Of a DNA stretch of 64,000 bases, positions 44,440-56,370 are shown in pieces. The notes beneath the pieces were generated by a model. The model worked only from the letters and a program-made list of their open reading frames with translations. It was not told where the DNA came from and did not search any database. The DNA is taken from contig NC_057862.1 of the NCBI RefSeq assembly GCF_019393635.1, positions 477,404,669 through 477,468,668 of the forward strand, given 5' to 3'. Source of the stretch: Dromiciops gliroides (taxonomy: Eukaryota > Chordata > Mammalia > Microbiotheria > Microbiotheriidae). The translations under genes were made by a program, and so were the position numbers. Position 1 is the stretch's first letter; each line of letters starts with the position of its first letter.

Positions 44440-44950
44440 CAATTGAATTCACTTCATCAAGGATTAGTTCAGTATCTATGTGCCAAGCACTATGGTGTTA
44501 GAAAGAAAAAAAATGAAAATGAAATTATTCCTGCCTTCAGGGAGTTTACCTTCTACTAGGGTGACACATCTACCCAGAAAAGTATACAAAATGAATAAGA
44601 AGTAAATTTTGGTCAAGGGGATACAAAGGACTGGGGAAATCAGGAGAAGTCTCTTGGAGAATATTGTACTTCATCTGACTCTTGAAGGGAGCTAAGGGTT
44701 CCAGGAGACAGAGGTGAGGAGGGAGACCCTTCCAGGCATAGCATACTGACTGTGCAAAATCATAGAAGTGAGAGATAGAATGTTATACAAAATAAAGAAT
44801 ATCAAGTGGGTTAGTTGAGCAGATATGTAAAGCAAATGAGGAGAAGTAATGAGCAACCATCTTAAATAGGCAGGATTGGGGTATGAAGAGCATTAAATGC
44901 CAAATAGAAGATTTATAGTAGAGGAAATAGGGAGCCATCAAAACTTCTTC
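44440..44950 (-). repeat. L2-like LINE fragment, antisense
   Basis: Starts at the TATGTGCCAAGCACTATGG block and runs through CTTCCAGGCATAGCATACTG, GGGTATGAAGAGCATTAAATGCC and GGAAATAGGGAGCCATC, collinear with 57240-57720. Confidence 0.6.
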
Positions 44951-45869
44951 AGCAAAGTATAATGGGTAATCCATCAGAAAAGAGGAAATAGATTACCACA
45001 CAATGGGGAGAGTCCTCTTGAAATACTATAACATAAATTTGTAACATACCCAGTTGTTCACTGACTTCTATTAATGGCATTGAGCAAGACTCACTTAGGA
45101 GTACATTATTGTTAATAATTGTTACTAATAAGAAGACCTGACACTTAGGTTTACAAAGCACGTTACTCATTTAACTCATATGTCATTTGGTTCTTACACA
45201 ACTTTGAATTTATACAACTGAGCAAATTTAACTTGGGGGACTCTCTGACAATAATTATCTGAATGGTGCAGCTTTCTCCAGGAAACACAATCATGCTTCT
45301 GTTTATCTAAAGCCTCTCATCTACTTGGCAAACATCCAAGCTAACAAATATTGACTATAGGATAATCAGTGTTTAGATCATCAAAAAAATGGACAATACC
45401 CAAAATGCAAAATGACTTTTTACCAAGCCCCTTGCTAAGTCAAGAAAGTTCTATTCACCATTCCAAAGGGCATCAAGCAACATTTGTGTCTGATAGGGAC
45501 TTCTTTTGGACCTGCATGGTCCAAACTACTCAGAGAAGAATTAGTCCCAAGCTATATGGATCCCTGATGGGCTTTATTCCATTTTTCCTCTGGTTCCATG
45601 AATAGGATGTGGCTTACTGACCTCTCTCTAGGTTCCAGTGAGACTGGACATCTCTATTTACTCCCCCACCTACTCCTATAGAGGGTCCAAATCCATTTCC
45701 TCTCTCACGGAAACTCTGTCCCTTCTTTTGCATTTCTATCTGCTGCCAGTTCCTTGGTATATCTAGCTCTCTATGTAGGCCCTTTGGATACACAGGCCTC
45801 TCTCTAGGTGTCCACTTCACCTCCTATCTCTATGCCATAACTCCCTTTGAATTTCCTCATGAGTTTGTC

Positions 45870-46045
45870 TGTATATGTCTGACTCCTTCAATTTTACCAT
45901 TTCATCCATCTCATATGCATCTCTTCCTATTGCCACTGACACCATCATAGTTCAAGCCTTAATCACCTCTCACCTGGACTACTGCAATAGCATCCTAACT
46001 TGTCTCCATGTCACCAGTCTACAATCTATCCTAAGAGCTGATCTT
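45870..46045 (+). repeat. L2-like LINE post-polymerase fragment
   Basis: The + frame reads QALITSHLDYCNSIL, the LDYCN motif that follows the polymerase domain in L2/CR1-type LINEs. It breaks off at about 46045. Confidence 0.75.
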
Positions 46046-46164
46046 CCTCAGGATGCTTCTAGGATGATGGTGGACTTCATGGTCACTTTCAAGATAATAA
46101 GAAAACACAGAAAGATAAACAAAACTGAAACATCAAGATTACAGAAGAGCAAATCGTGTCCCAA

Positions 46165-46350
46165 TTTTCAGAAAATGAGAGAAGAGTCTGCAAACTACAA
46201 GTCAGTGATATTGATATCAATTCCTGGCAAAATTCTAGAATACAACATTAAAGGGGTTGTTTGTGAGCAGTTACAGAAACAGTAATCATGAAAAGCCAGC
46301 ATGGCTTCATAAAAAACCAAGTCAAGTCAGACCTCCTCATGGGGGTCAAT
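46165..46350 (+). repeat. CR1/L3-like LINE polymerase fragment
   Basis: The + frame reads ANYKSVILISIPGKILEY, matching the NYRPVSLxSVxxKxxE block of CR1/L3 reverse transcriptases. About 30 codons later the overlapping frame reads SQHGFIKNQ, the QHGFxKG block. Frameshifted and dead. Confidence 0.7.
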
Positions 46351-47003
46351 CAATCAATCAACATTCATTAAGACCCTACTATGGGCAAGTCACTATGCAA
46401 AAGCCTTAGGGTTACAAAAAAGGCAGGGGGCAAAGACAGTCCCTGCCCTCAAGGAGCTTACAGCCTAATTGAGGAGACAAAATGCAAACTTTAGGGATCT
46501 GTAATGTCATTGTTGTGAGTATACCCTCAATGAACCCAGATCATAACACTTCTCTTATTTAGGAGATGGTCTTTGCGCTTTGTGGAGACTAAAGAATGGA
46601 TCACAATGAGATCAGCCTGATGATGAGTCTCTCCAAACTTTGCTAGTTTGATCTTCAATCAATGGGCACCAGGCCCATACTCAAATCCTTCCCATGTTGG
46701 GAGATCACCTGTCAGAACATATACTCTTCAGTCACATCCTTGGAAATCCCAGGATTACCTCCATGCTATGATGAGGTATTAAATTAGGAATTAGTATTTT
46801 TAAATCATTAGCAAAGTGAAGGGTTCTGATTCATTGCAATACACAGATGTATGTATACCTATGCATATATACATATATATGTATGTATTATGGAATAAGA
46901 GGAAAAGTAGAAATAACTCTAAAAGAAAGGTATACCAAGACAATATAGAAATAGTACCAGAAATCAGAAGAAACCCTGAGGTAAAATAAAAGAATATAAG
47001 ACT

Positions 47004-47162
47004 GGGGCAGCTAGATGGTGCAGTGGATAAAACACCAGCCCTGGATTCAGGAGTACCTGAGTTCAAATCCGGCCTCAGATACTTAACACTTACTAGCTGT
47101 GTGACCCTGGGGAAGTCACTTAACCCTCATTGCCCCCACCAAAAACAAACAAACAAAAGAAA
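47004..47162 (+). mobile_element. Short marsupial SINE
   Basis: Full SINE with (AAAC)n tail. Flanks AAAAGAATATAAGACT / AAAAGAATATCAGACT. Confidence 0.94.
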
Positions 47163-47189
47163 CAAAAGAATATCAGACTACTTGTTGGC

Positions 47190-47242
47190 TGATTTATTTC
47201 ATTTCTTTAACACTCAAGGAATTAAAGAAATGAAATAAATCA
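47190..47242. repeat. Perfect 21-base inverted repeat (hairpin)
   Basis: Arms 47190-47210 (TGATTTATTTCATTTCTTTA, then A) and 47222-47242 are exact reverse complements separated by 11 bases. No known family. Confidence 0.9.
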
Positions 47243-47774
47243 AGAACAAGTATTGATTAAACATCTACTATGTGCCACACACTCTGCTAGTCCCTAGACA
47301 TACAAAGGAAAAAATGAGAGTTCTTGCCTTCAAAGAGCTTATATTCTATCAGGAAAAATACCAGAAAGAAATGAATGCAACTTCTAAAATCTCAAGATAA
47401 TATAATGATAAAACTCAATAGATTGGAAAAACATATAGTATAGTAAATGGGTAGAGACCTAGTCTTGAAACCAAGAAGATCCATGTTCAGGTCTTTTCTT
47501 TACACATGCTGGCTGTGTGACACTGGGTAATTAACCTCTCAATGCTCTGGGCAATTTTTTGGGGGGAGGGCAATTTTTAAGGCTCTATGTTTCAGAGAAA
47601 GTACTGACTTGCATTGGTAGAAGTGGATTTCTCATCCAGAGTTCCCTATATTAATGAAATCACAATCCAGACCCTATATCTACCCCCAAAAGGAATTTGA
47701 ACATATCAGTGAATTGATATACAGCATCATGTAGTGGCTAGGGCACTAGAATTGGAGTCAAGAAAACTTGTGTT

Positions 47775-47920
47775 GGAGCAGCTAGGTGGTGCAGTGGATA
47801 GAGCACTAGCCCTGGATTCGGGAGAACCTGAGTTCAAATCCAGCCTCAGACACTTGACTTACTAGCTGTTTGACCCTGGGCAGGTCACTTAGCCCCAAAT
47901 TGCCTCACAAAAAAAAAAAC
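47775..47920 (+). mobile_element. Short marsupial SINE inside a MIR-like SINE
   Basis: Starts GGAGCAGCTAGGTGGTGCAG and ends in an A-run. The host MIR-like element runs from about 47705 to 48060, broken at CTTGTGTT / CCTGTGTTCAAATGC. Confidence 0.88.
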
Positions 47921-48076
47921 CCTGTGTTCAAATGCTGCCCTGGATGCTTACTATGAGTGTAAGCAAGTTATTTAACCTTTCTGTGCCCCTGTTTCCCCAC
48001 CTGTAAAGTTAGGAAGTGGACATGATGGCCTCAAAAGTGTCTTCTAGTTTAAAATCTGTGATGTAACTAAAACAAA

Positions 48077-48206
48077 TTTTTTTATTTTCTTTTTCAGGGC
48101 AATGAGGATTAAGTGACTTGCCCAGGGTCACACAGCTAATAAGTGTCAAGTGTCTGAGGCCAAATTTAAACTCAGGTCCTCCTGAATGTGCCACCTAGCT
48201 GCCCCC
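48077..48206 (-). mobile_element. Short marsupial SINE with internal deletion
   Basis: Flanked by ACTAAAACAAA (48066-48076 and 48207-48217). About 25 bases are missing between CCTCCTGAA and TGTGCCACC. Confidence 0.92.
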
Positions 48207-48394
48207 ACTAAAACAAAATTAACAGAACAGTTGGCAGAAAGCAAACATAGATGAATGAAAAATGCTCAGAAAGCAATATGACTAGAAATATTGTAAAACA
48301 GATGGAATTGATTGTTGGCTACAGAAAAGGGAACAAGGAAAGGACATTTCCAAGAACTAGCAAAGTCAAGTAATATTCTGGGAAAATGGATACC

Positions 48395-49095
48395 TCAATT
48401 TGCTTGAGCTCCGCCCCCACCCCCCCCACCAATTATCCAGGTAACCAGAACTAACAATCCTTTGCCTTTGTGTGACCCAGAGTAAACCCAGCCGGACTAT
48501 AATCAGTAACCCTGAAACCAATCAAAGATTTGTCTGACTTCAGGATATGCGTCAAAGATTTATATGACTGCAGGATATGTGACTATGGATATGGGCCCTA
48601 TCTTCAGCTATTCTCTAACTTTGGAAGAACCCTTGTCTTTTTTGAAGAAATCTGTATCATCAAACCTTGAATCGAACTGCCTATCACCTCTGATGATATG
48701 TCAAAGACCACATCCTGCACCCCTGGAATTTCTCATACATTTCCCCTCCCTTTGGGAGTAGGTCTTTCTAAACCGACCTTTCCTCTAGATTTCTTGCCTG
48801 ACTGTGTTTAAACAGTATAAAAACCTTTCAAACCTACATTGGTGTTCCATTTAGCAATAGGCTGAATAGCACCTATGACCAGGTAAATTTTCTTCCCTGC
48901 TTAATAAATCCTTTCTTTTCATTTTTACAGGCATTGTCATTCCCTGGTTTTCCTTCTCTTTTAGGAAGAAGGGGATTTAAATCTCAAGAACTGGACTTTG
49001 CCTTCTGTGGAGAGCCAGGCTTTACATTCTCTGGTCTTCCCCTTTGGAGAATGAGAGATCTAAATCCCATTTAAAAAAGGTTTGCCTCAGTTTAT
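48395..49095 (+). repeat. Retroviral LTR (family B), left end uncertain
   Basis: A TATA box (GTATAAAAACC at about 48818) and a polyadenylation signal AATAAATCC (about 48903) are spaced as in a retroviral LTR. A primer-binding-site-like sequence follows at 49100. Different from family A and from the LTRs at 17537/21501. Confidence 0.6.
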
Positions 49096-49099
49096 ATTT

Positions 49100-49117
49100 T
49101 GGCACCCAAAAGTGGGG
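49100..49117 (+). other. Primer-binding-site-like sequence
   Basis: TGGCACCCAAAAGTGGGG resembles the site complementary to a lysine tRNA 3-prime end, with one substitution and a 2-base difference in the middle. It lies about 10 bases after a possible LTR end (CCTCA). Confidence 0.5.
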
Positions 49118-50160
49118 TTTTCATTGTAGGCCCAGGGGACCAGTAGCCTCAGCAAAAAATTTTAAAGTAATAGTTTAATTGGGTATTTTCCTCTTACTTT
49201 GGAAGAAATCGAATTCCTCCCCATTGCAAACACCTTTTGATGAAAAGGGGATGGTAACTAAGAATTTATTTTGTTATAATACTTTTAGGATCTATTTAGG
49301 TTAAAGATAATTTACACCAACTTAATCTTGACAAATTTGAGTTTGGGGGCAGCTAGGTGGCACAGTGGATAGAGCACTGGCCCTGGATTCAGGAGGACCT
49401 GAGTTCAAATCGGGCCTCAGATACTTGACATTTACTGGCTGTGTGACCCTGGGCAAGTCACTTAAATCCTCATTGCCCCTGGGGAAAAAAATTCTAGTTT
49501 TACAGATTTATTTTTGCTTTGAGGTTAAATTAAGAGACATCAATAATTCTAGTTTCCAACTAATTTACTTCATGAAAGTTTACTAGTTATTCCTTTAAAC
49601 ATCAGGATAAAGTTTAAGCTGTTTTAAGAAGTCAATACCCTTTTAGGCAAAAAGTATTTATGTTAAAAATATTTTGTAAAAAAATTGTGAGTATGTTTAA
49701 GGAAAAGATTTTTTATGTGATTTTAAAAGGTATATTACACTTTATTTGCAATAATTTAACATTAATAACAATTATGTCAAAACCTACTATGATTAGATTT
49801 TTATTTTATTTTATGTTTATTAACTGAAGGGAAAGCTTTCCTGAGACCCTGAAAATTCTATTTGAGTTTCATTCTTTAGAAGGCAGCAGGCCCCAGTCAA
49901 TGGAAACAACATCTGAGATTTAAGGCGCTCTCTCTCTGGGAATTACAGAAAATATATGGGGAAAGTCTGGACATCCCCATGCCAGAAAATCTGTCCATTT
50001 ATTATTAAAATAAAAAGTTGAATAAATTAAACCTTCTCTCCATCTTCCAGTATCATCATCTTATCCACTCCAAGCAATTATTCTCTCCCCCTTTGAGCTT
50101 CCTTTTTTTCCCCCAACTTGAATAAAGAATCACTTTTTGTTCTTTAAACAAGAATTACTT
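49118..50160 (+). other. Possible ERV leader region, no coding frames
   Basis: A/T-rich stretch after the primer-binding-like site, interrupted by a short SINE (49346-49490). No gag, pol or env frame survives. Confidence 0.3.
49346..49490 (+). mobile_element. Short marsupial SINE
   Basis: Head GGGGGCAGCTAGGTGGCACA to an A-run tail, CATTGCCC subtype. Confidence 0.92.
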
Positions 50161-50189
50161 TGAAGTTGTATTGGTTAAAACGAAGGCAG

Positions 50190-50425
50190 CATAATGCATT
50201 GGTTTTATGGCAAAATTCTATAATCATGTCATGTGACCAGTATGACTATAGTGATATACTGATACTGGCTCTCAGAATCTGGGTTCAAATTCTACCTTTG
50301 ATGCTTACTACTTATATGACTTTAGGCAAATTACTTAACATCTCTGGATCTCAGTTTTCTCATTTGTAAATGAAGGAATTGAACTAGATGGCATCTGAGG
50401 TCCCTTTAGGCTCTAGATTTATGAA
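50190..50425 (+). repeat. MIR-like SINE
   Basis: CTGGGTTCAAATTCTACCTTTG, TTAGGCAAATTACTTAACATCTCTGG, CATTTGTAAATGAAGG. Diverged. Confidence 0.7.
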
Positions 50426-50519
50426 ATAATGATTAAGTGCTGAATGACACAGGATTTAAAATCAGAAATGACCTTAGATTTCCTCTAGTGTAACCCCCTA
50501 ATTCAGGGATGTTAAATTA

Positions 50520-51070
50520 TCCCTGGTGCTGCATATTGAAAGCATTTTTCCAGTCAAGGGTCCGAGAGAGATGACTTTGGGGTGAAGGCTCTCCTATTAT
50601 TGGTAGGTCTATAAAAAAGTGTTCCTAGAGAAGGGGATAAAGGTCTCTCAAAGGCAAATAAGGAAAATGACCAGATAGGTGTTATGGGGTTAGGATTAAA
50701 GTTTAAACTGGCCAGCTAAACTGAAGGACAAATGCACCTTGAAAAACAAAAGAGATAAGCTCATTAGATGTGGCTTCTGCCTGAGTGGCACCAAGGGGAC
50801 AGATAACTCCAGAAGTCAGGACCACCTCCCCTCATTCCAGCTCCCCCTACCCCAACTTTCCACAGTCAGATGATCATCCGATTTGTCCCTCCACCATCTG
50901 TCCTCTATAAAAGCTTTTGCCTTTCTCCTGTTTGAGGGGATAGGTATCTCAGAGAGGGTCTCCAAACCATCAACCCATTAGAGAAGTCCAGGATTCTCCT
51001 GACTCAATTTCCCCAATATGACCCATGCATTGGAAACTATTTCAACTGCCTGATTTTAAGCTTGGTCCAA
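50520..51070 (+). repeat. Possible LTR-like block
   Basis: TATAAAAGC at about 50907 sits in a C/T-rich setting (CATCTGTCCTCTATAAAAGC), a promoter-like signal found in many LTRs. The ends are not defined. A (TA)17 tract at 51077-51110 follows. Confidence 0.3.
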
Positions 51071-51073
51071 TGC

Positions 51074-51110
<37 letters not shown>

Positions 51111-51111
<1 letters not shown>

Positions 51112-52880
51112 TTCTGCCTGCATTTGACATGGCATTAAGGAGAGCATTATTCCCAGAGAGCTATTTAATCCAGTAATTCAAGTCCTTTCTATATTTTAAA
51201 CAATATAATATCTTATAAAACTGGATTCAACTCTTTCCCCACCCTAAATAAAGAAAAGGGGTAATGGAATTTTTTTTTAAATACAATCCAACATGAGAAA
51301 TCTATGTAATACAAAAAGATGGTATAGAGCTAAGCTAAAATTGAGAGAATGAACTAAAATGTATTATTCTAGAGCTAACTAGTTCCCAAGGGAACTTGGG
51401 TTCCTTAACTAAGGAAAACCATGTGATCCTTAGGAAGGAATGAAGCTCATAGCTCAGGAAATAGTAGAGTTGCTATTAAGACACAATCTCTGGGAGAAAG
51501 GCAAGGACTTACAGAGAAGTCTCAATTCTTAGGAGAGCCCTCCAGGTGAAAGTTCTCTCAAACTCTTCTCTCAGAGGTACAGTGAGTAGATGTCTCTAAC
51601 AGACAAGTGTCCTGGAAACAGGGACATTGAGACAAGCAATTCACCCAACAGTAAGGTCTCCGATGAGGACACCTCAGAAAAAAAAGCAAGTCTCCTTCAG
51701 TGAAGGGACAGAAAGGGTCACCCATAGGGTTCAACAAAAAATGAGGCCACAGAGAGGAGAAGATAAAGTGGGGGGAGGGAAGGATGTCACAAAATTATTG
51801 GAGGGGGGGAGTTCGAACGTGCCCTACCTCTTTCAATTTGGCCACGATAAGGGAGGGAGACCACAACACACTTTTAAGATTAATCTGCATTATTAATATA
51901 TTCTCCATAATTTTTTTAAGTCTGGATAATCAACAAAACAATAAGTCAAGCCCCAATTTATAGCATTTGACTGTTTCCAAGGTGTAAATGCTCACACTGA
52001 AAATTTACCAACTGTTTCTCCCAAACAAGTATGATTTGATTCCAACATACCACTGCCCCTTTGCCTCCTCATCAAAATTACTTCTTTTTTTTCTTTCCTC
52101 TAACACTGAAACCAGGGTATGGTTAAGCAAGGAAAAACAGAGAAAGGAAAATGTAGAGTATCGAAAAAATTGTATTTAATACTATTAGCAGGTAATTTCA
52201 AAGTCACCCAAAACAAATCCACAGGCTATTGCTTCTCAGCCAGTCCCAGTCCAACAAATAAAGGGGCACACAGTTACCTGGGCACAGGCAACTGACTGCA
52301 AAACCAAGTGGCCCATAACCCAACCAACCGTACCCCCCCCAAGCCAAACACAGCTGAGATCACGTTTATATCCTTAAGGAGAGAACGGAATAAAGGAGAC
52401 ATTGGTAAACTTAGAGTTCACAGCTGGATAATGCCCTGGTTTTCTTTGTTTTTCCTTTTACTGGGTTTATAGCTTTTCTCCAGTACTTCTTAGTCAGGCA
52501 ACAATGTACAAATCACTTCCTTTCTGGGAGCCTCAGTTTTCTCAACTGTGAAATGGAAATAGCAACACTGGCATGACCAGTCTCACACCACTGTTGTGAA
52601 GAAAGCAAGTTGTAAACCTGAAAGCACCATGGAAATGTAGGTTATTGCTATCCTAAAGGTCTAAGAAATCCCCTAGGACAGAATCTCAGTGTCTCAGGGA
52701 TCTACCATGATGTCATAGTAAAAACCTTAAAAGTTCTTAAGTAAAGAAATAAGGGTAAATCACTATGCAGAAGTTGTAAGGACTGAAATTCTAGGAAACC
52801 GATACTTTTCCCAAGTGTGACACAAAGGGGAAAGCTTGCCATATCTTCTATCTTAACAGCATGGTTGAATGAAAAGAGAA
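51111..52880. other. Intergenic stretch, no recognised gene
   Basis: An 89-codon frame at 51627-51896 is highly charged and unrecognised. No repeat family is evident beyond a MIR-like block at 52480-52640. Confidence 0.4.
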
Positions 52881-53041
52881 CAAGATTTTGAAAGCTCTGC
52901 ACTCACAAGTTATGTGACCAGGGACGAGTCTCATTTTCTGAGCATATTTTCTGTGTCTTCAAAATAGGGATGATAATGTCTATGGCAACCCCCTTCTGGG
53001 GCTATTGTGTAATAAACAAAGCCCTTTATAAACCTTACATA

Positions 53042-53082
53042 TGTTATTATTGTTAAGTATTATTATTATTATTATTATTACT
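53042..53082. repeat. (ATT)n microsatellite
   Basis: About nine TTA/ATT units at the end of a MIR-like SINE (52885-53040). An L2-like TGTGCTAGGTGCTGGTAATA block follows at 53165-53285; 53290-54270 is otherwise unrecognised. Confidence 0.85.
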
Positions 53083-54276
53083 CTCCCCCTTTTGGAGGAG
53101 AGCTAAAGGCATGGATATTCATTGTGCCATCATAGATAAATCACTGTTAATCAATCAACTTATCCATAAGAATTTATTAAGGACCTATTGTGTCAGGTAC
53201 TGTGCTAGGTGCTGGTAATACAAAGATAAAAACAAAACATTCTCTTTCCTCAAGGATCTTGTATTCTCTGGAGAAGGGGAAAAGATTCCTCGTCTGTAGA
53301 ATGAGAGGGTTGAGATAAATGATATCTAAGGTTCCTCCTAATTCTAACATTTGGTGATTTTATTTTTGATCAAGGCTACCAGGTCATTAGGATAGATTAA
53401 GCTTTATTATGATAAGGATTGGCCCCAACAATAGAGTTCTGCCTGAATAAGTAGTCATGTGTCCCCTAAAGAAAAACCAGCAGATAGCACTTCAGAATTC
53501 TGGTCCATCATCCAGAATTGGACTCTCCTCCCTTGCTCTTGATTAGTTCAAGGGAATTGTCAATATTCTGATGAAACTTTTACATATGAACTTTGAAGAG
53601 GTGAGGAGAGGGAAGCATGGTAAAAGCAACAGGAAGAAGGGGAGAGAAATGGTAATCCATGAAAAAAAATATATATATAGGGGAATTGGTCAACAGGTCC
53701 CAATCCTTGGACTATACATAGTATGCTCTGCCTGCTGGCAATTTAAGTGGATGCTCAGTGACCCTGTGTCCAGATAATTCATAATTAAGGAGCCCTGCCC
53801 TGATTTAGGGCAAATATAGTTATCCTTTGACTATTTCCTAATAACTTACCTTGTAATGATAGAAAGACTTTTAATTCAATATCTGCTAAGCCAGAAAGTA
53901 ATATACATACAAGGCACAAACAGACCAAAAGTAGTGTCTCCTTGGTAGCTTTCTAGTAAGAAGGAAGAAGTAGTTAAGCCTCTGGATAGGAGCCTACCTA
54001 TGATGCATGCAGCCACAAATACATGGCACTATTGCTTCTTCTGTCTCTGTTATGTTTCTTCTTTCCTGATCTTAGGAAAAGATTAGAATGGAGATTAGCA
54101 ATATAGTGAACCATATTTGAAAGGTTAGAAGAGAGTCCCCTTCAATAACTGGGGCTGTTAGCTGCAGTAGCAAAGACCAGTGAGCATCCAGCCCTGAAGA
54201 GCAACTAGTTGCTGAAACATAGCCTACATGGTTCTTTCAACCTTTTGAAGTTTACAGGGTCATAATCTGGATTCCT

Positions 54277-54304
54277 GGGGGCAGCTAGGTGGTGCAGTGG
54301 ATAA
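54277..54304 (+). mobile_element. SINE 5-prime stub
   Basis: Only the first 28 bases of the SINE (GGGGGCAGCTAGGTGGTGCA...) remain before the sequence switches to L1-like DNA, implying a deletion or template switch. Confidence 0.7.
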
Positions 54305-55435
54305 GTATGACATATTGAATTTCTGGATTTAATAGAGAGGGTTGAGGAGAGAGGGAGGAAGAAAATTTGGAACATAGAATTAGCTCAAAGACCTTAAACT
54401 CATCAGAGTTGGCTCATGGAGGGAATAACATTCACACCCACTTGGGAGGAGTAATCTATTTAACCCTACAGGAAAGTATGAGGGGAAGAGGATAAGGAAG
54501 GAAGGGTGAAAAAAAAGGGGGAGTGCAGAGTAGGGGAGGGGACAGTCAGAAGTAAAACACTTTTGAGGAGGAATAGTTTAAAAGAAGATAGAAAATAGAG
54601 TAAATATCATGGGAAGGGAATAGGATGGAGGGAAATAGTTATGATGATTGAATGTAATGGCAAAACATATGGTACCTACTTTGCTGGGCTAATATGAAGA
54701 AAATTCTTTGTCAAGTTTAAGGTACTTTATTTAGGTTATGATGAACAGGATATTATCAGAAAAACCTGGAAATACCTACATGAACTGAAGCAGAGTGAAA
54801 TGTACTGTATACAAAAATAACAGCAATAGTGTAAGATGATCTGCTAGGAAGCATGTGGTTATTTTCAGCAAGGCAATGGTCCAATATAACCCTGAAGGAC
54901 TTATGAAAATGGCAACCCATCTACAGAGAAAGAAGTGATAGTATCTGAAAATAGATGGAAACACATTTTTTTCTTTTCTTTTTTTTTTTTTTTTTTGGTG
55001 AGGCAATTAGGGTTGGGTGCCTTGCCCAGGGTCACACGGCTGGTGGGTGTTGGGTGCCTGGGGCCGGATTTGGGCTCCGGTGCTCCTGGTTCCAGGGCTG
55101 GTGCTCTGTCCACTGCACCACCTGGCTGCCCCTGGAAACACATTTTTTAAAAAAAAAATTTTTTCTCTTTGACAATTCCTCAGTCTGAAATTTTGGGAGT
55201 TTTTTGACTGTTTTCTCTCACAATCTAGCTAATGTGGGAATGTTTTCCATGACTACTCATGTATAACTTATTTTAAAATGCTTGAGTTCTAGTGGGTGGG
55301 GGTGAGAAGGGAGGAGGAAGAGAAGTTGGAACACAATTTTTTTTAATTGATGTTAAAATTTGTTTTTACATATATTTTGGAAAATAAAATTCTATTCAAT
55401 AAAAAAAATTAAAGAGTGAAAAAAAAGAATGGAGG
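54305..55435 (+). mobile_element. L1 fragment hosting the hypermutated SINE
   Basis: Contains L1 blocks (ACCCTACAGGAAAGTATGAGG, TACATGAACTGAAGCAGAGTG, ATCTACAGAGAAAGAAGTGATAG) to a 3-prime terminus with AAAATAAAATTC near 55390. The SINE at 54972-55132 splits it. A further L1 ORF2 piece in the same orientation follows (55436-55990). Confidence 0.75.
54972..55132 (-). mobile_element. Short marsupial SINE with clustered A-to-G changes
   Basis: Poly-pyrimidine tail (left), body, head complement GCTGCCCC. Perfect 16-base duplication TGGAAACACATTTTTT at 54956-54971 and 55133-55148. Against the other minus copies here, about 15 of about 22 substitutions in 55000-55132 are A-to-G on the + strand (for example TTAAGTG to TTGGGTG, CTAGTAAGTG to CTGGTGGGTG, TTGAACTC to TTGGGCTC). 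See findings. Confidence 0.93.
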
Positions 55436-56364
55436 TGACAAGGGAGAATCAGAAAAAAATGGAATTAATAACCTGGTGTTCAATAAATTGGAAAACATAT
55501 ATTACTTAGAAAAAACTCTCAGTTTAATTAAAACTGCTAGAAAAACTGTAAAGCACAATGCAGAAATCAGATGTTAACCAAAATCTTATGTTGGATTCCA
55601 CATTATGTTTTAAATGGTTATATGAAATTACTATTAAAGATCAAAATATTTTTAAGAACTAGATGAGAGGCAGACTGTAGATTAGAGATGTATCCTTAAC
55701 CAAACAAAGCATAGAGGTAATTACAAAAGATAAAATACATAACTTTGATTTTATTAAACTGAAACTTTCTACACAAACAAATTTATAAACCTAGAACAAT
55801 GACCAAATGCAGGGGTGAGGGGTTGGTAGGAATCATTGCAATCTTCAAATATCCAAAACCTCTTCTTCACTCTTTATTAGCTGCTATCATTAGTCACAAA
55901 GAGGTAGTGATCCTTGGATTTTCCTTTATGTCAACAAAGAGAAATATATTCATTAGTAAGAACAATAATGATATACAATTGAAGATCAAATAATTAATAA
56001 GGAAACAACTGCCCGAGATGCTAAGAAGGAATCAGAGCAGCTCCTTCTTCTGAACTTAACCCTCCCAAGGGAGAAGAAATCATCCACCAACTTAAACAAG
56101 GCAAGAACTTAGCTAATTCTTCTTTTACAGACAAGTGAGAGAGAAAGCAAAGTCCACTTCAGCTGTTCTACAGTGGCAATACCATAAGTTCTGGAGGGAG
56201 GGAAGGTTAGCAGAGAAAAAGGTTGCTCCTAAGTTTTTGACTTCCATCATATGCACCTGGAGCTTATCAGATCACAGAGGAAGGGTCACAAAAACCAGTA
56301 CCCACTCAAACTTTGTTGTGCTTCCTTCCATGAGGTATGAGGAACCTGAATGGCTATTCATTCC

Positions 56365-56370
56365 AATTAC

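Noticed and set aside
51627-51896. 89-codon charged open frame
   Set aside because: Composition is low-complexity and no homologue or exon signals are evident; kept only as an unrecognised stretch.
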